Shown piece after piece: positions 15,858 through 24,734 of a stretch of 64,000 nucleotides of DNA. Source of the stretch: Hydrogenophaga sp. 2FB (GTDB lineage Bacteria > Pseudomonadota > Gammaproteobacteria > Burkholderiales > Burkholderiaceae_C). A model generated the notes under the pieces. The model saw nothing but the letters and a program-made list of their open reading frames with translations, did not search any database and had not been told where the DNA came from. Both the position numbers and the translations under genes were made by a program. The DNA is taken from NCBI RefSeq assembly GCF_005503365.1, contig NZ_SCML01000019.1:1-64000 (forward strand). Direction: 5' to 3'. Every line of letters begins with the position of its first letter. The stretch's first letter is position 1.

Positions 15858-17534
15858 TCAGGGTGGCAGCAGGGTCGCGCCTTCGTGCACCGGCCGCACG
15901 TTCGCGCGGTACAGCGTGAGCAAGCCGGGCCGCACCGCCACGCCGTAGCTGCGCTGCTCGGCACGGCGCGCGTCCAGCACCGCGTCGTCGAGGTGGTGGT
16001 TCACCGTGCGCGTGTGCAGGTCGATCGTGATGAGGTCGCCGTCGTTGAGCAGGCCCAGCGCACCGCCGTCGGCCGCCTCGGGCGACGCCTCGCCCACCAC
16101 CAGACCCTTGTTCACCAGGCCCGAAAGCTGGCCTTCGGTGATCACCGCGACATCGTCGATGAGGTTGAATCCATCGAGCGCGAACACCACCGCCGACGTC
16201 ATGGCCATGCCCGGCCCGCCTTTGACGCCCAGGCCCCGCAGCACCAGCACGCTGCCGCGCTCGATGCGGCCGTCGCGGATGCGGGCCAGCGCCTCGTCGC
16301 GGGTGTGGCAGATCACCGCCGGCCCGCTGAAGGTCATGCGCCGCTTGGCGGTGCCGCCGATGCGCGCGATGCCCGAGCCCGGCAGCAGGCTGCCCCGCAC
16401 GAACACCAGCGAAGGGTTGGACGACACCGGCTTGTCCAGCGGATGGATGATGCCGCCGGCCGGCACGTCGTAGCCCGCCAGCGTGTCGGCCAGCCGCGCG
16501 CCGACCGCGTTGCGCGCGTTCAGATCGAGCACCGGTTCCAGCCGCTTGAGCAGCGCGCGCGCACCACCCGAAGCCTCGAACTGGGCGATGGTGCCGGTGC
16601 CGTTGGGCCGCACCGCCGAGAGCAGCGGCAGGGTCTGCGACAGCTCTTCGAACAGGCGGTACACATCCACGTCGGTTTCGGCCTCCTTTGCCACCGCCTG
16701 CAGGTGCTTCACGGCGTTGATCGATCCGCTGACGCTGAGCACCGCGCAGGCCGCGTTGCGGAACGCGCCTTCGTCCAGCCAGTCGCGCGGCTTGAAGCCC
16801 GAGCGCACGATGTCGACGATGCGGCGCGCCGCTTCGCGGGCGTTGTCCATCATGGGCGCCGACAGGGCCGCCACCGGGGCCGAGCCCGGCAGCGCAAAGC
16901 CCAGGGCCTCGGCGGCGATGTGCATGGTGTTGGCCGTGCCCATGCCCGCGCACACGCCCGGCCCCTGCACCGCCTGGTCGGCCATCTCGCCGAGTTCCTG
17001 CACCGTGATGGAGCCGCTGTCGATGTAGCCGGCTTTAAGGAACACCTCTTCGATGTCGACTTCCTCGCCCTTGTAGTGGCCGGTCTTCTGGTAGCCGCCG
17101 ATCACGATCAGCGTGGGCAGGTTCAGGCGCGCGGCCGCCATCATGTGGGCGGGCGTGGTCTTGTCGCAGGACGAGAGGCAGACCATGCCATCGAGCAGCG
17201 CGCCTTCCACCGCGGCCTCGATGTCCGCCACGATCAGGTCGCGCGTGGGCAGGATGTAGCTGCCGCCGCAGCCCGCGCTGGTGATGAAGTCGCTGGAGGC
17301 CGCGGTGCGCACCTCGAACGGAATGGCGCCGGCTTCGCGGATGGCGTCGCACACGACACGCGCCACATCGTCCAGGTGGGAGAAGCAACTGGACAGCTTG
17401 GACGAGCTGTTGACCACGGCGATCTTGGGTTTCACCTGGTCGGCGTCCGAAAGTCCGAGGGCCCGCCACTGGGCGCGTCGGCCGGCCCACAGGGTGGTGC
17501 CGGGCTTGAGGTTGCTGCGAAAAGTGCTTGTCAT
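15858..17534 (-). CDS. IlvD/Edd family dehydratase (dihydroxy-acid or sugar-acid type)
   Basis: A 558-residue [Fe-S] dehydratase. Recognisable parts are VVNSSSKLSSCFSHL at the N-terminus, VCLSSCDKTTPAHMMAA, GPGVCAGMGTANTMHIAAE, and the C-terminal GPGMAMTSAVVFALDGF and GDLITIDL motifs. The Cys in the CDKT and CAGM motifs fit the cluster ligands of the family. The divergent N-terminus (no SRPEI/IGI-type motif) and its operon partners argue for a catabolic sugar-acid or hydroxy-acid dehydratase, not the branched-chain biosynthetic IlvD. It is the first gene of the operon that continues with Bug, TauD and GST. Confidence 0.88.
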   Translation of the reverse strand: MTSTFRSNLKPGTTLWAGRRAQWRALGLSDADQVKPKIAVVNSSSKLSSCFSHLDDVARVVCDAIREAGAIPFEVRTAASSDFITSAGCGGSYILPTRDLIVADIEAAVEGALLDGMVCLSSCDKTTPAHMMAAARLNLPTLIVIGGYQKTGHYKGEEVDIEEVFLKAGYIDSGSITVQELGEMADQAVQGPGVCAGMGTANTMHIAAEALGFALPGSAPVAALSAPMMDNAREAARRIVDIVRSGFKPRDWLDEGAFRNAACAVLSVSGSINAVKHLQAVAKEAETDVDVYRLFEELSQTLPLLSAVRPNGTGTIAQFEASGGARALLKRLEPVLDLNARNAVGARLADTLAGYDVPAGGIIHPLDKPVSSNPSLVFVRGSLLPGSGIARIGGTAKRRMTFSGPAVICHTRDEALARIRDGRIERGSVLVLRGLGVKGGPGMAMTSAVVFALDGFNLIDDVAVITEGQLSGLVNKGLVVGEASPEAADGGALGLLNDGDLITIDLHTRTVNHHLDDAVLDARRAEQRSYGVAVRPGLLTLYRANVRPVHEGATLLPP

Positions 17535-17806
17535 GGTTTCATGGATCTGTGGAGCCCCGATGCTCGGGGAGAGCGGGCCACAGGTCCAATGAAAGCGAGG
17601 AGCAGCACTTGAGTTTTGGTTATGCCGAGCGACGTGGAGGCGGTGCCGCCCTCTGAGGATGGGTACGACGGCCGATCCCCTCCAGGATCGGCTTTCACGA
17701 CCTATCCGGGTGAAACTTTTTGAGCCCCGCCGATGCTGGGTCTAGCCAGCTCGTCTTGCTGACGCTCGGTCCACCGGTTGACGCCCGGCGCGCCTGAACC
17801 CCCACA
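17535..17806. other. intergenic region with two hairpins upstream of the ilvD-like operon
   Basis: No gene is visible. CCCCGA-TGC-TCGGGG (17555-17569) is a short inverted repeat close to the ilvD-like start. GCCGATCC-CCTCCA-GGATCGGC (17671-17692) has a perfect 8-bp stem. Neither has a T-tract on the minus strand, which is the transcribed one, so I read them as possible regulator sites, perhaps for the GntR protein encoded just upstream. Confidence 0.35.
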
Positions 17807-18451
17807 TCACCTTCGTTCTGGCGATGGATCCGTTTTCAAGATAGACCAGCCGGATTCGATGTGTTTGCGCATCGAGAGCATCGCGGCAGAAACATCCCCC
17901 TGCGTGAGCGCGTTCAAGATTTCATCGTGTTCATGAACGGCATCTTTGCCACGGCCTTCCGCAGCATTGATCAGATCAAAAGGGTATCGCGCCCAGAGGA
18001 TCTGAACAAAATGCAAGGTTTGCGGCATGCCTGCGATGTCGTACAGACGGCGGTGAAAGCGGTAGTTGACGCCACGGGCCGTCGCGCGGTCACCGGACTC
18101 AAAGGCTTTTTCGAACTCGTCGGCCAAGGCCCGCAGATCCGTGATGTCCTTGGCCGTGAGGTTCTCGACCGCACCGCGCACCAGCTGCGCTTCAAGGACC
18201 AGGCGCAAATTCAGGATCTCGCCCGATGCCGCCTCATCAAACGGTACGACGCGCGCACCTCGGTACGAGTCCCCGCTGACGTAACCCTCCGCTGCCAGCA
18301 GTTTCAACGCTTCGCGCACCGGGGTAATGCTCAAGCGCAACTGCTCTGCAATCTCGGCCTGCTTGAGACGCGAGCCCCGTGGATACACGCCGGAGATGAT
18401 TCTCTCGCGCAGGTAGTCCGCCACTTGCTCTTCTTTTGTTCGGTAGTCCAT
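17807..18451 (-). CDS. GntR family regulator (FadR-type, FCD domain)
   Basis: A 214-residue regulator. The winged helix covers residues 1-70 (QVADYLRERIISGVYPRGSRLKQ-type start, then AEIAEQLRLSITPVREALKLLAAEGYV). A C-terminal FCD ligand-binding domain follows, with the Asp/His metal-site pattern NYRFHRRLYDIAG and HEHDEILNAL. FCD regulators respond to organic acids or acyl-CoA. It stands between two operons on the same strand: downstream the ilvD-like genes, upstream (past a terminator) the CoA-transferase operon. Either could be its target; the TGCAT elements at 24735 and 34039 are of GntR-like form. Confidence 0.92.
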   Translation of the reverse strand: MDYRTKEEQVADYLRERIISGVYPRGSRLKQAEIAEQLRLSITPVREALKLLAAEGYVSGDSYRGARVVPFDEAASGEILNLRLVLEAQLVRGAVENLTAKDITDLRALADEFEKAFESGDRATARGVNYRFHRRLYDIAGMPQTLHFVQILWARYPFDLINAAEGRGKDAVHEHDEILNALTQGDVSAAMLSMRKHIESGWSILKTDPSPERR

Positions 18452-18493
18452 TTGCTGCAGCCTTTGCGCTGTGCCGTGTCTGCGTTGACCGCG

Positions 18494-18525
18494 AAAAACA
18501 GACCTGCCGCCTCGTGAGGCGGCAG
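18494..18525 (-). terminator. intrinsic terminator of the 24704-18617 operon
   Basis: On the minus strand CTGCCGCCTC pairs perfectly with GAGGCGGCAG (18525-18504). Five bases beyond, a run of five T residues (18498-18494) follows. It lies 91 bp after the stop of the Bug gene at 18617 and before the GntR gene, so it separates the two transcription units. Confidence 0.85.
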
Positions 18526-18616
18526 CCCTCTTGCGCGATTCTAGCGGTGCAGCCCGTGATTGCGCCTTGACAATGCACTGTGCCCAATTCGCAACGAGAG
18601 CGCGGCTACGCGCTGC

Positions 18617-19588
18617 TTACTCCGGGCGAATGCCGGCTTCGCGAATCAGCTTGCCCCATTTTTCGATCTCGGTCGCCAGAAACTCGCGCAGCGATTGCGG
18701 GCTACCGCCACCGGCTTGCATGCCGTGTTGGGCGATGCGCTGGCGCACATCCGGCATCAGCAAGATCTTGCCGAGCTCGTCGTTCAGACGATCGATGATC
18801 GGCTTGGGGGTACGCGCCGGCGCGAACACACCAAACCATGCCGTCACTTCGAAGCCGGGCACACCCGCTTCGGCCACCGTCGGGATGTTCGGCAATTCGG
18901 CGATGCGGGTCTTTCCCGTCACGGCCAGTGCGCGCAGCTTGCCCGCTTCGATGTGGGGAAGCACCGAGGGAATGGTCGAGAAGTACACCTGCACATGCCC
19001 TCCCAGCAGATCCGTGACCGCCGGGCCGCCGCCCCGGTAGTTGATGCTCGCCATCTGCGTGCCCGCCATGCGGTTGAACAGTTCGCCCGCCAGGTGGGCG
19101 GTGGTGCCCGTGCCGGAATTCGCAAAATGAATCTGCGGCGATGTCGATTTCGCCAGCTTGACGAGTTCCGACACGTTCTTCGCCGGAACGCCCGGGTTCA
19201 CGACAAGCACCAAGGGAAGCGTGCCCGCCAGAATGACGGGTGCGAAGTCGTTGACCGTATCGAAGTTCAGCTTGTACAGGCTGGGATTGATCGGAAAGGA
19301 CGTGATGGGCATGACCAGCGTGTACCCGTCCGGCGGCGCGGTCGCCACCTGTTGCACGCCGAGGTTGCCGGACGCGCCGGGCCGGTTCTCCACAACGACC
19401 GGCTGACCCAGTGCCTGGCCCAGCTTCTCGGCCAGCAGGCGCGCGGTGAAGTCGGTGCCCCCTCCCGTCGCCACGGGCACAACGATCTTGATGGGGCGCG
19501 ACGGGTAGTCGCTATTGGCCCAGGTGAGCGTCGATACCGCCCAGGCGATAACGCCCAGGCACCCCAGAAGCATCCGGCGGGTTTGCAT
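18617..19588 (-). CDS. Bug/TctC family substrate-binding protein
   Basis: A 323-residue periplasmic protein with an N-terminal signal peptide (cleavage near TLTWANS, about residue 25). Family motifs are RPIKIVVPVATGGGTDFTAR, VVENRPGASGNLG, PDGYTLVMP, INYRGGGPAVTDL and KLRALAVTGKTR. It is the last gene of the six-gene operon starting at 24704 and is followed by a strong terminator. It probably binds the carboxylate substrate of that operon; no TctA/B partner is present. Confidence 0.92.
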   Translation of the reverse strand: MQTRRMLLGCLGVIAWAVSTLTWANSDYPSRPIKIVVPVATGGGTDFTARLLAEKLGQALGQPVVVENRPGASGNLGVQQVATAPPDGYTLVMPITSFPINPSLYKLNFDTVNDFAPVILAGTLPLVLVVNPGVPAKNVSELVKLAKSTSPQIHFANSGTGTTAHLAGELFNRMAGTQMASINYRGGGPAVTDLLGGHVQVYFSTIPSVLPHIEAGKLRALAVTGKTRIAELPNIPTVAEAGVPGFEVTAWFGVFAPARTPKPIIDRLNDELGKILLMPDVRQRIAQHGMQAGGGSPQSLREFLATEIEKWGKLIREAGIRPE

Positions 19589-19636
19589 GTCTTGTCTCCA
19601 TCTGTTTTTTGTCGTTCAACACAATGCCCACGCGGT

Positions 19637-20455
19637 CTACGCAGCGTCGGCTTCCAACACGATCTGTCGCGCGCGCTCGACCACCGGCTTGTCGATCATC
19701 TTTCCATCCAGCGCCGTCGCCGCGCCGTGGCTGGCGTCGAAGACGGCGAGAACGCGCGCGGCCCACTCCCGCTCCTGGGGCGATGGCTTGAAGGCGGCAT
19801 GGATGGCGGCGACCTGGCGTGGATGGATGCAGAGCTTGCCGCCGAAGCCCAGGCGGCGTGAGCGCAGCGCATCCTGCTCCATGCGCGCCACGTCGGTGAA
19901 TTCCACGCTGACACCATCAATCGGCGCTGCAAGCCCTGCGCCGCGGGACGCCAGCACGATCTGTGTTCTCACGGCGGTCAACGCGTCGCCCTCATCGACG
20001 ATCCCCGTGTCTGCGCAGAAGTCGACACTGCCGAACGCGATGCGCGCCACACCGGCCGTGGCCGCGAGACGCTCCAGGCCCATGAAGGCGCAGGCGGTTT
20101 CCAGCAACGCGACGATCGGGCGCCCGGAGAGCATTTCCACGGTTCGCGCAGCCGACTCGGCGTCGGCCTTCGGCAACATCACGGTCGCACCGGACAACGT
20201 GCGGACCATCGCCATGTCGTCGGCATACCAGTCCGTATCGGCGGCGTTGATGCGGACCACCGCGCGCTTGCCCGCCGCCAGCCACGTGGCCACGGCATCC
20301 CGCGCCTGCGCCTTGGCGGCCGGCGCGACCGCGTCTTCCAGATCCAGAATGACTTCGTTCGCGCCGCTGACGGCGGCCTTGTGGAAGCGGTCCGGTCGAT
20401 CACCCGGCACGAACAGCAGACTGCGGGCGACCTGGCCCATGAGCTTCGCGCTCAC
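19637..20455 (-). CDS. HpcH/HpaI aldolase / citrate lyase family protein (CitE-like acyl-CoA lyase)
   Basis: A 272-residue TIM-barrel lyase. Visible motifs are RSLLFVPGDRPDRFHKA at the N-terminus, VILDLEDAVAP (metal/substrate acid), VVRINAADT with the conserved Arg, PKADAES, ALLETACAF (metal-binding Glu), FGSVDFCADTG and FGGKLCIHPRQV. Family members cleave citramalyl-, malyl- or beta-methylmalyl-CoA to acetyl- or propionyl-CoA plus pyruvate or glyoxylate. I chose GTG 20455, which makes a 4-bp GTGA overlap with the isochorismatase gene; ATG 20440 is the alternative. The CoA-transferase neighbours support a CoA-ester substrate. Confidence 0.9.
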   Translation of the reverse strand: MSAKLMGQVARSLLFVPGDRPDRFHKAAVSGANEVILDLEDAVAPAAKAQARDAVATWLAAGKRAVVRINAADTDWYADDMAMVRTLSGATVMLPKADAESAARTVEMLSGRPIVALLETACAFMGLERLAATAGVARIAFGSVDFCADTGIVDEGDALTAVRTQIVLASRGAGLAAPIDGVSVEFTDVARMEQDALRSRRLGFGGKLCIHPRQVAAIHAAFKPSPQEREWAARVLAVFDASHGAATALDGKMIDKPVVERARQIVLEADAA

Positions 20456-21033
20456 TCGAAGCTCACGTCTTGCGACGTGGTGAGTTTGCAGAAGCGCTGC
20501 AGTCCCTTGATGGCGTTGTCGTGCTCCTCCAACGACAGCCCGCAGCAGCAGTCCTCCAGCACCACCATCTCGTAGTCGCGGTCGTGGCCTTCCCGTACCG
20601 TCGCCTGCACCACGGCATTGGTCGAAATGCCCGAGCAATAGATGCGCCGGATGCCGTGCGCGCGCAGGATGGCTTCCAGGTTCGTGCTGTAGAACGGGCT
20701 CACCCGGTGCTTGACGATGTCGAAGTCGCCCGCTTGTTGCCCCAGGTCCGGATGCACTTCGGTGCCCCAGGTGCCGAGCTTGAAGATGCCGTTCTTTCGG
20801 GCCCCGGAGAAGATGGGGGAATGGGGTGGGCATTCACGGTAATCGGGCGAGAAGCCCACGCGCACGAAACCGATGTGCAGACCCGCTGCGCGCGCTTTGT
20901 CCACGGCGGCGCGGGTGTTCTCGAGCACACGCCGCCCCCGCACCTGCTCACCGTAGGCTGCCTTGCCATTGGGGCCATCGGCATGCACCAAATCGTTTTC
21001 CATATCCAGCACCAGATAGATGGCGTCTTTCAC
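20452..21033 (-). CDS. isochorismatase-fold hydrolase, nucleophilic Cys position not conserved
   Basis: A 193-residue protein with the Rossmann-like fold of the isochorismatase/nicotinamidase superfamily: Asp10 in YLVLDMENDLV, Lys108 in DIVKHR, and a SGISTNAVVQATVREG segment. In cysteine hydrolases this segment reads like GVATNVCVESTAR. Here the Cys position appears to be Val141, so a Cys-independent (isochorismatase-like) or non-amide reaction is likely. It overlaps the CitE-like gene downstream and lies 45 bp from the CaiB gene upstream. Substrate unknown. Confidence 0.85.
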   Translation of the reverse strand: MKDAIYLVLDMENDLVHADGPNGKAAYGEQVRGRRVLENTRAAVDKARAAGLHIGFVRVGFSPDYRECPPHSPIFSGARKNGIFKLGTWGTEVHPDLGQQAGDFDIVKHRVSPFYSTNLEAILRAHGIRRIYCSGISTNAVVQATVREGHDRDYEMVVLEDCCCGLSLEEHDNAIKGLQRFCKLTTSQDVSFE

Positions 21034-21078
21034 GAGAGTCTCCTGCGGTTTGTTGAACGGAACTGTGTGCCACCCGGC

Positions 21079-22278
21079 TCACAAAATGATCTCGCGCGCT
21101 TCGAGGTCCTGGCGTTGCGCCGTGCTCAAGCCGAGCAGCTCGCCGAACACGTAGTCTTCGTCCTGTCCGAGTTCGGGCGTGAGGCGACGGATGCCGACAT
21201 CGGTGGTGCGGCCAAACCGCGCGGGCGCCCCGACGGCCAGCCGTGGCGGAATGTCGGGCGCGCTCACCTCCACCAAGGCCTTGCGGCTCAGAAGATGCGG
21301 ATCGGCCGCGATGTCTTGCATGGTCCAGGACACGTGTGCGCAGATCCCCGCTTGCTGCAAGCGCTGTGCCAGCGCATCGCCATCGCAAGGCGCAAGCCAC
21401 TGCGTGACCAACGCATCCAGCGCTTCCCGGTGCTGCACGCGCCCCTGCCGCGTGACAAAGCGCGCATCGCTGCAGGAGTGCCCCAACACCTCAAGCAACT
21501 TGTGCCATTCCGCATCGCTGCGCACCGCAAGCGTGAGCCAGCGGTCGGGCTTGGCGGTGGCATAGACGCCATGGGGCGCCATGGCCAGGTCCCCGTTGCC
21601 GGGGCGCTCGGGCGTGGCACCCACACTGGCCTGGACCAAGGCGTCGCCGATCATGGCCGAGGCCACTTCGCGCGCGGCGAGATCCACGTGTTGCGCCATG
21701 CCCGTCCGGCGGCGCTGGTGCAGCGCGGCCATGGTGGCCGCCGCGGCGTGCAGGCCCGCGGAATGGTCCATCACATGCCGCATCTCCACGGGTGGGCCGT
21801 CGCTGTAGCCGGTCATCGACCCCAAGCCGCCCCACGCGCCAAACAGCGGCGCGTAGCCGGCGAAGTGCGAGTCGGGCCCGCTCTGGCCGCACGACGACAG
21901 GGACAAGAGAATGACGTCTTTCTTCGCCTGGCGCAGCGCGTCGAAATCCAGGCCGAGGCGTTTCATCACGCCCGGACGAAAGCTCTCGGCGGCCAGGTCG
22001 GACACGACCACCAGCCGCTTGGCCAGTTCAACCGCCTCGGGCTGCTTCAGGTTCAGGCGCACGGACAGTTTGTTGGCAGAGACCTGGTCAAACGTGGCGG
22101 CGGACATGCGGCCGTACACGGCGTGTGGTTTGCGAAACGCATCCGGACGGGTGCGGCTTTCGATCTTGATGCACTCCGCCCCGAGTTGCGACAGCAGATG
22201 GGTGCAATACGGGCCTGCGGCATGGATGGTGAAGTCCGCAATTCGCACACCCGCCAGAGGCGCATTGGCGCGGCTCAT
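21079..22278 (-). CDS. CaiB/BaiF family CoA-transferase (subunit with catalytic Asp)
   Basis: A 399-residue family III CoA-transferase. The N-terminal VRIADFTIHAAGPYCTHLLSQLGAE-type start, KIESRTRPD and the interlocking-ring fold signatures are present. The catalytic Asp is probably Asp171 in RHVMDHSAGLH, at the place of Asp169 in formyl-CoA transferase. It overlaps the next CoA-transferase gene by 4 bp (ATGA), and the pair looks like two subunits of one enzyme. It would activate a dicarboxylate or related acid by CoA exchange. Confidence 0.9.
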   Translation of the reverse strand: MSRANAPLAGVRIADFTIHAAGPYCTHLLSQLGAECIKIESRTRPDAFRKPHAVYGRMSAATFDQVSANKLSVRLNLKQPEAVELAKRLVVVSDLAAESFRPGVMKRLGLDFDALRQAKKDVILLSLSSCGQSGPDSHFAGYAPLFGAWGGLGSMTGYSDGPPVEMRHVMDHSAGLHAAAATMAALHQRRRTGMAQHVDLAAREVASAMIGDALVQASVGATPERPGNGDLAMAPHGVYATAKPDRWLTLAVRSDAEWHKLLEVLGHSCSDARFVTRQGRVQHREALDALVTQWLAPCDGDALAQRLQQAGICAHVSWTMQDIAADPHLLSRKALVEVSAPDIPPRLAVGAPARFGRTTDVGIRRLTPELGQDEDYVFGELLGLSTAQRQDLEAREIIL

Positions 22279-23453
22279 GCTTCCATCCTTTCTGCCACTT
22301 TTTGTGCCATTTCATTGAGTGCGGGCACACGCGCACCACCGTGCAGCGGCGTGCAGCGAAACTGGAACGGCGCCACCAGCACATCGGCCTTGGCGCCGCT
22401 TTCGAGTTCGACGGGCGCAAACAACCCTCGCGAACGCTCGTGCTCACCCTGGATCACTTCATCGGGCGTGCGGTACTTGCCTGCCGGCACGCCCAACTCT
22501 TGCGCCCGCTTCACGATGTCGTCCACCCGATGCCGCGACATCCATTCGCGCACGTGGTGGTTGATCTCGTCGCCACGGCGGCTGCGCTCCAGCGGGTCAC
22601 TCAGCGACGCGTCGCCCGCCCAATCCGGATGGCCCAGCAACGCCACCAAGGAATTCCACTGGCGGTCCTCCAGCGTGAGCAGCTCGACAAAACCATCCAG
22701 CGCCTGGAAGACACCGCCGTAACGGAACCGGCGGGTCTTGCGGTGCTCCAGTGAGCCGTCGCCCAGGCGTTGCAGGGCAAACGCCCCCACCGAGAGCACG
22801 GCGTCCTGCACCGATACGTCGACATACTGGCCCCCGGCATCCGGCGCGGCCCACCAGGCCGTGAGCGCGGACAGTGCCGCCGCGCAGCCGCCCTGGTAAC
22901 CGGCAAAGTGCCCGTAGATCTTCAAGGGCGGTCGATCGGGAAACAGCTCATCGGACAAACCATTGGGCAGCAGGAAACCCTCGCCACCCGCATGGATCAG
23001 GTTGATCTCTTCGCCATCCCAGTCCGCCTTGGGGCCACTGGTGCCGAAGGGCCGCACGCTCACGTGAACCAGCAAGGGATAGCGCGCGCCGATGCGCTCG
23101 GCATCCAGGCCAATGACCGCACGCTCGCGCGGCGGCGTGTCATCGATCAGGATGTCGGCGCTCAGCAGTTCATGCTCCAGCAGTTCGCGCCCCTCCGCCG
23201 ATGCGGGATCGCACACCAGGCTGCGCTTGCCCACGGCGAGGTAGGCGAAGAGCGCGCTCCCCCCGCCCTCCTCCAGCAAAGGCGTCGCCTGGCGCAGCGG
23301 CGAGCCCCCGCTGGGTTCGAGCATCACCACCTCTGCCCCCATGGAGGCCAGCAATCGACCTGCATAGGCCGCCGCGACCGTGCGTGAACGCTCGATGACG
23401 CGGCAGCCAGACAGTGGCAGAGACGGCGATTTCGTGGCTTCGTTGAAGGGCAT
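22275..23453 (-). CDS. CaiB/BaiF family CoA-transferase (partner subunit, catalytic Asp absent)
   Basis: A 392-residue homologue of the following gene product, with GCRVIERSRTVAAAYAGRLL and EVVMLEPSGGSPLR at the N-terminus and TPDEVIQGEHERSRGLF near the C-terminus. Where the catalytic Asp is expected the sequence is YGHFAGYQGG, with Gly185 at the aligned position by eye. It is therefore probably the structural partner in a heteromeric enzyme, as in BbsEF-type pairs. The start at 23453 has AGAAAG upstream. The 4-bp overlap supports equal expression of both subunits. Confidence 0.88.
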   Translation of the reverse strand: MPFNEATKSPSLPLSGCRVIERSRTVAAAYAGRLLASMGAEVVMLEPSGGSPLRQATPLLEEGGGSALFAYLAVGKRSLVCDPASAEGRELLEHELLSADILIDDTPPRERAVIGLDAERIGARYPLLVHVSVRPFGTSGPKADWDGEEINLIHAGGEGFLLPNGLSDELFPDRPPLKIYGHFAGYQGGCAAALSALTAWWAAPDAGGQYVDVSVQDAVLSVGAFALQRLGDGSLEHRKTRRFRYGGVFQALDGFVELLTLEDRQWNSLVALLGHPDWAGDASLSDPLERSRRGDEINHHVREWMSRHRVDDIVKRAQELGVPAGKYRTPDEVIQGEHERSRGLFAPVELESGAKADVLVAPFQFRCTPLHGGARVPALNEMAQKVAERMEA

Positions 23454-23486
23454 CGGGCGCTTTCTCAGTGGGTGCAACAACGGCGG

Positions 23487-24704
23487 TTAACGCACCACCG
23501 GCAGTTCGAGGTCGATGCCGGCGCCGTCGATGAAGGCGGAGAGCTTCACATCGCGAGAAGGCAATGCCACCGTGGCCAGGCCCGGGGTGGTCACTTCGCC
23601 GCGCTGGTTCACCGCCGCGATTTCGATGTCCACGAGGCCGACGTTGTCCTTCACGTACTTGCGCACAACCTTGCCCTTGCAGAACGTGGTGTCGCCCATG
23701 ATGTTGAAGCGGCGCATTTCCGTGCGCACGCGCTTGAGCACGCCCGCATCACCCATCCAGTTGGTGACCAGCGAGCACATCCAGGACGAGCGCTGCGGAC
23801 CGTAGTCGTACGTGCCGGGAACGCCCACTTCCTTGGCGACCGACTCGCGGTGGTGGCCGATGCCGGTGTATTCCACGCCGCCGCCCGCTTCCGGGTTGCG
23901 GAAGAAGTGCCCCGGGTGTTTGACCGCCGCCTGCAGCACCACGCCGTGGGTGTGTCCACGGCCGCAACCGACGAGGAAGCCCATCGTGTCCATCAGCGAC
24001 AGCGGACCACGCGCAATGGGGTCCAGCTCTTCGCCGACTTCCACTTCTTCCCAGTAGCGCACGTTCGCGCCGCGGATCTTCTTGGGCTCGTCCAGCACCA
24101 TCTGGTCGATGCGGTCGTGCTCTTCGTTGGTGTATTCGTGCTGTTCGATTTCCTTGTACTTGCCCGTGTCGCGTGCGGCCTTGCGCTCGTGGCGGGTGCA
24201 GGTGCCCAGACCGCGCGCCACCAACTCGCTGCGCTGGTTGTAGTAGGACGCTTCCACGTACTGCAGCACCAGACGGCCGGAGAACTTGCTTTCCTTTTCT
24301 TCCACACCCACGACACGTTCGATGGCGCTGATGCGGTCGCCGGCGCGGATGTGGCGGAAGACTTCCCAGTCGTTGCCGGCATAGAAGCCGTGCACGCCAG
24401 GCAGGCCCCAGCGGGTGCGGCCCAGCCAGCCAAAGGCCATGGGGAACATGGGGTGGCCAACCATCGAACCGTAGCGGGTGGCCGCGCCGTAGCCGATTTC
24501 GCGGTACAGCGGGTTCAAGTCGCCGATGCCGTTGCACCAGTTGCGCATCGTGTCGGCGGTCGCGTCCTGCAGATAGGGGCCTTCGGGGCGCAGGTGCAGG
24601 CCGATCATGGCCCGTGCGGCCGCGACGGCCTCGTCGGTGATGAGGCCTTCGGCGGGCGCGTTGCCGACGTCGGCTTGGGAAGGGTTGCTGATTGCCATGT
24701 CCAT
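23487..24704 (-). CDS. FAS1-like / MaoC-type double hot-dog dehydratase
   Basis: A 405-residue acyl-CoA (de)hydratase-like protein with two hot-dog parts. The N-terminal FAS1_DH-type half has NWCNGIGDLNPLYRE and a FYAGNDWEVFRHIRAGDRI segment. The C-terminal half has VRYWEEVEVGEELDPIARGPL and MSLVTNWMGDAG-like text. It probably adds or removes water at an unsaturated dicarboxylyl-CoA. The ATG at 24704 has AGGAG at 6 nt. It is the first gene of the operon whose promoter region contains the AATGCATTCT element, and is followed by the two CoA-transferase genes. Confidence 0.82.
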   Translation of the reverse strand: MDMAISNPSQADVGNAPAEGLITDEAVAAARAMIGLHLRPEGPYLQDATADTMRNWCNGIGDLNPLYREIGYGAATRYGSMVGHPMFPMAFGWLGRTRWGLPGVHGFYAGNDWEVFRHIRAGDRISAIERVVGVEEKESKFSGRLVLQYVEASYYNQRSELVARGLGTCTRHERKAARDTGKYKEIEQHEYTNEEHDRIDQMVLDEPKKIRGANVRYWEEVEVGEELDPIARGPLSLMDTMGFLVGCGRGHTHGVVLQAAVKHPGHFFRNPEAGGGVEYTGIGHHRESVAKEVGVPGTYDYGPQRSSWMCSLVTNWMGDAGVLKRVRTEMRRFNIMGDTTFCKGKVVRKYVKDNVGLVDIEIAAVNQRGEVTTPGLATVALPSRDVKLSAFIDGAGIDLELPVVR

Positions 24705-24734
24705 GTTGACTCCTGTTGAAAAATTTGATGTGAG

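Noticed and set aside
17671..17692. GCCGATCC/GGATCGGC hairpin as terminator of the GntR gene
   Set aside because: On the minus strand, the transcribed one, no T-run follows the stem.
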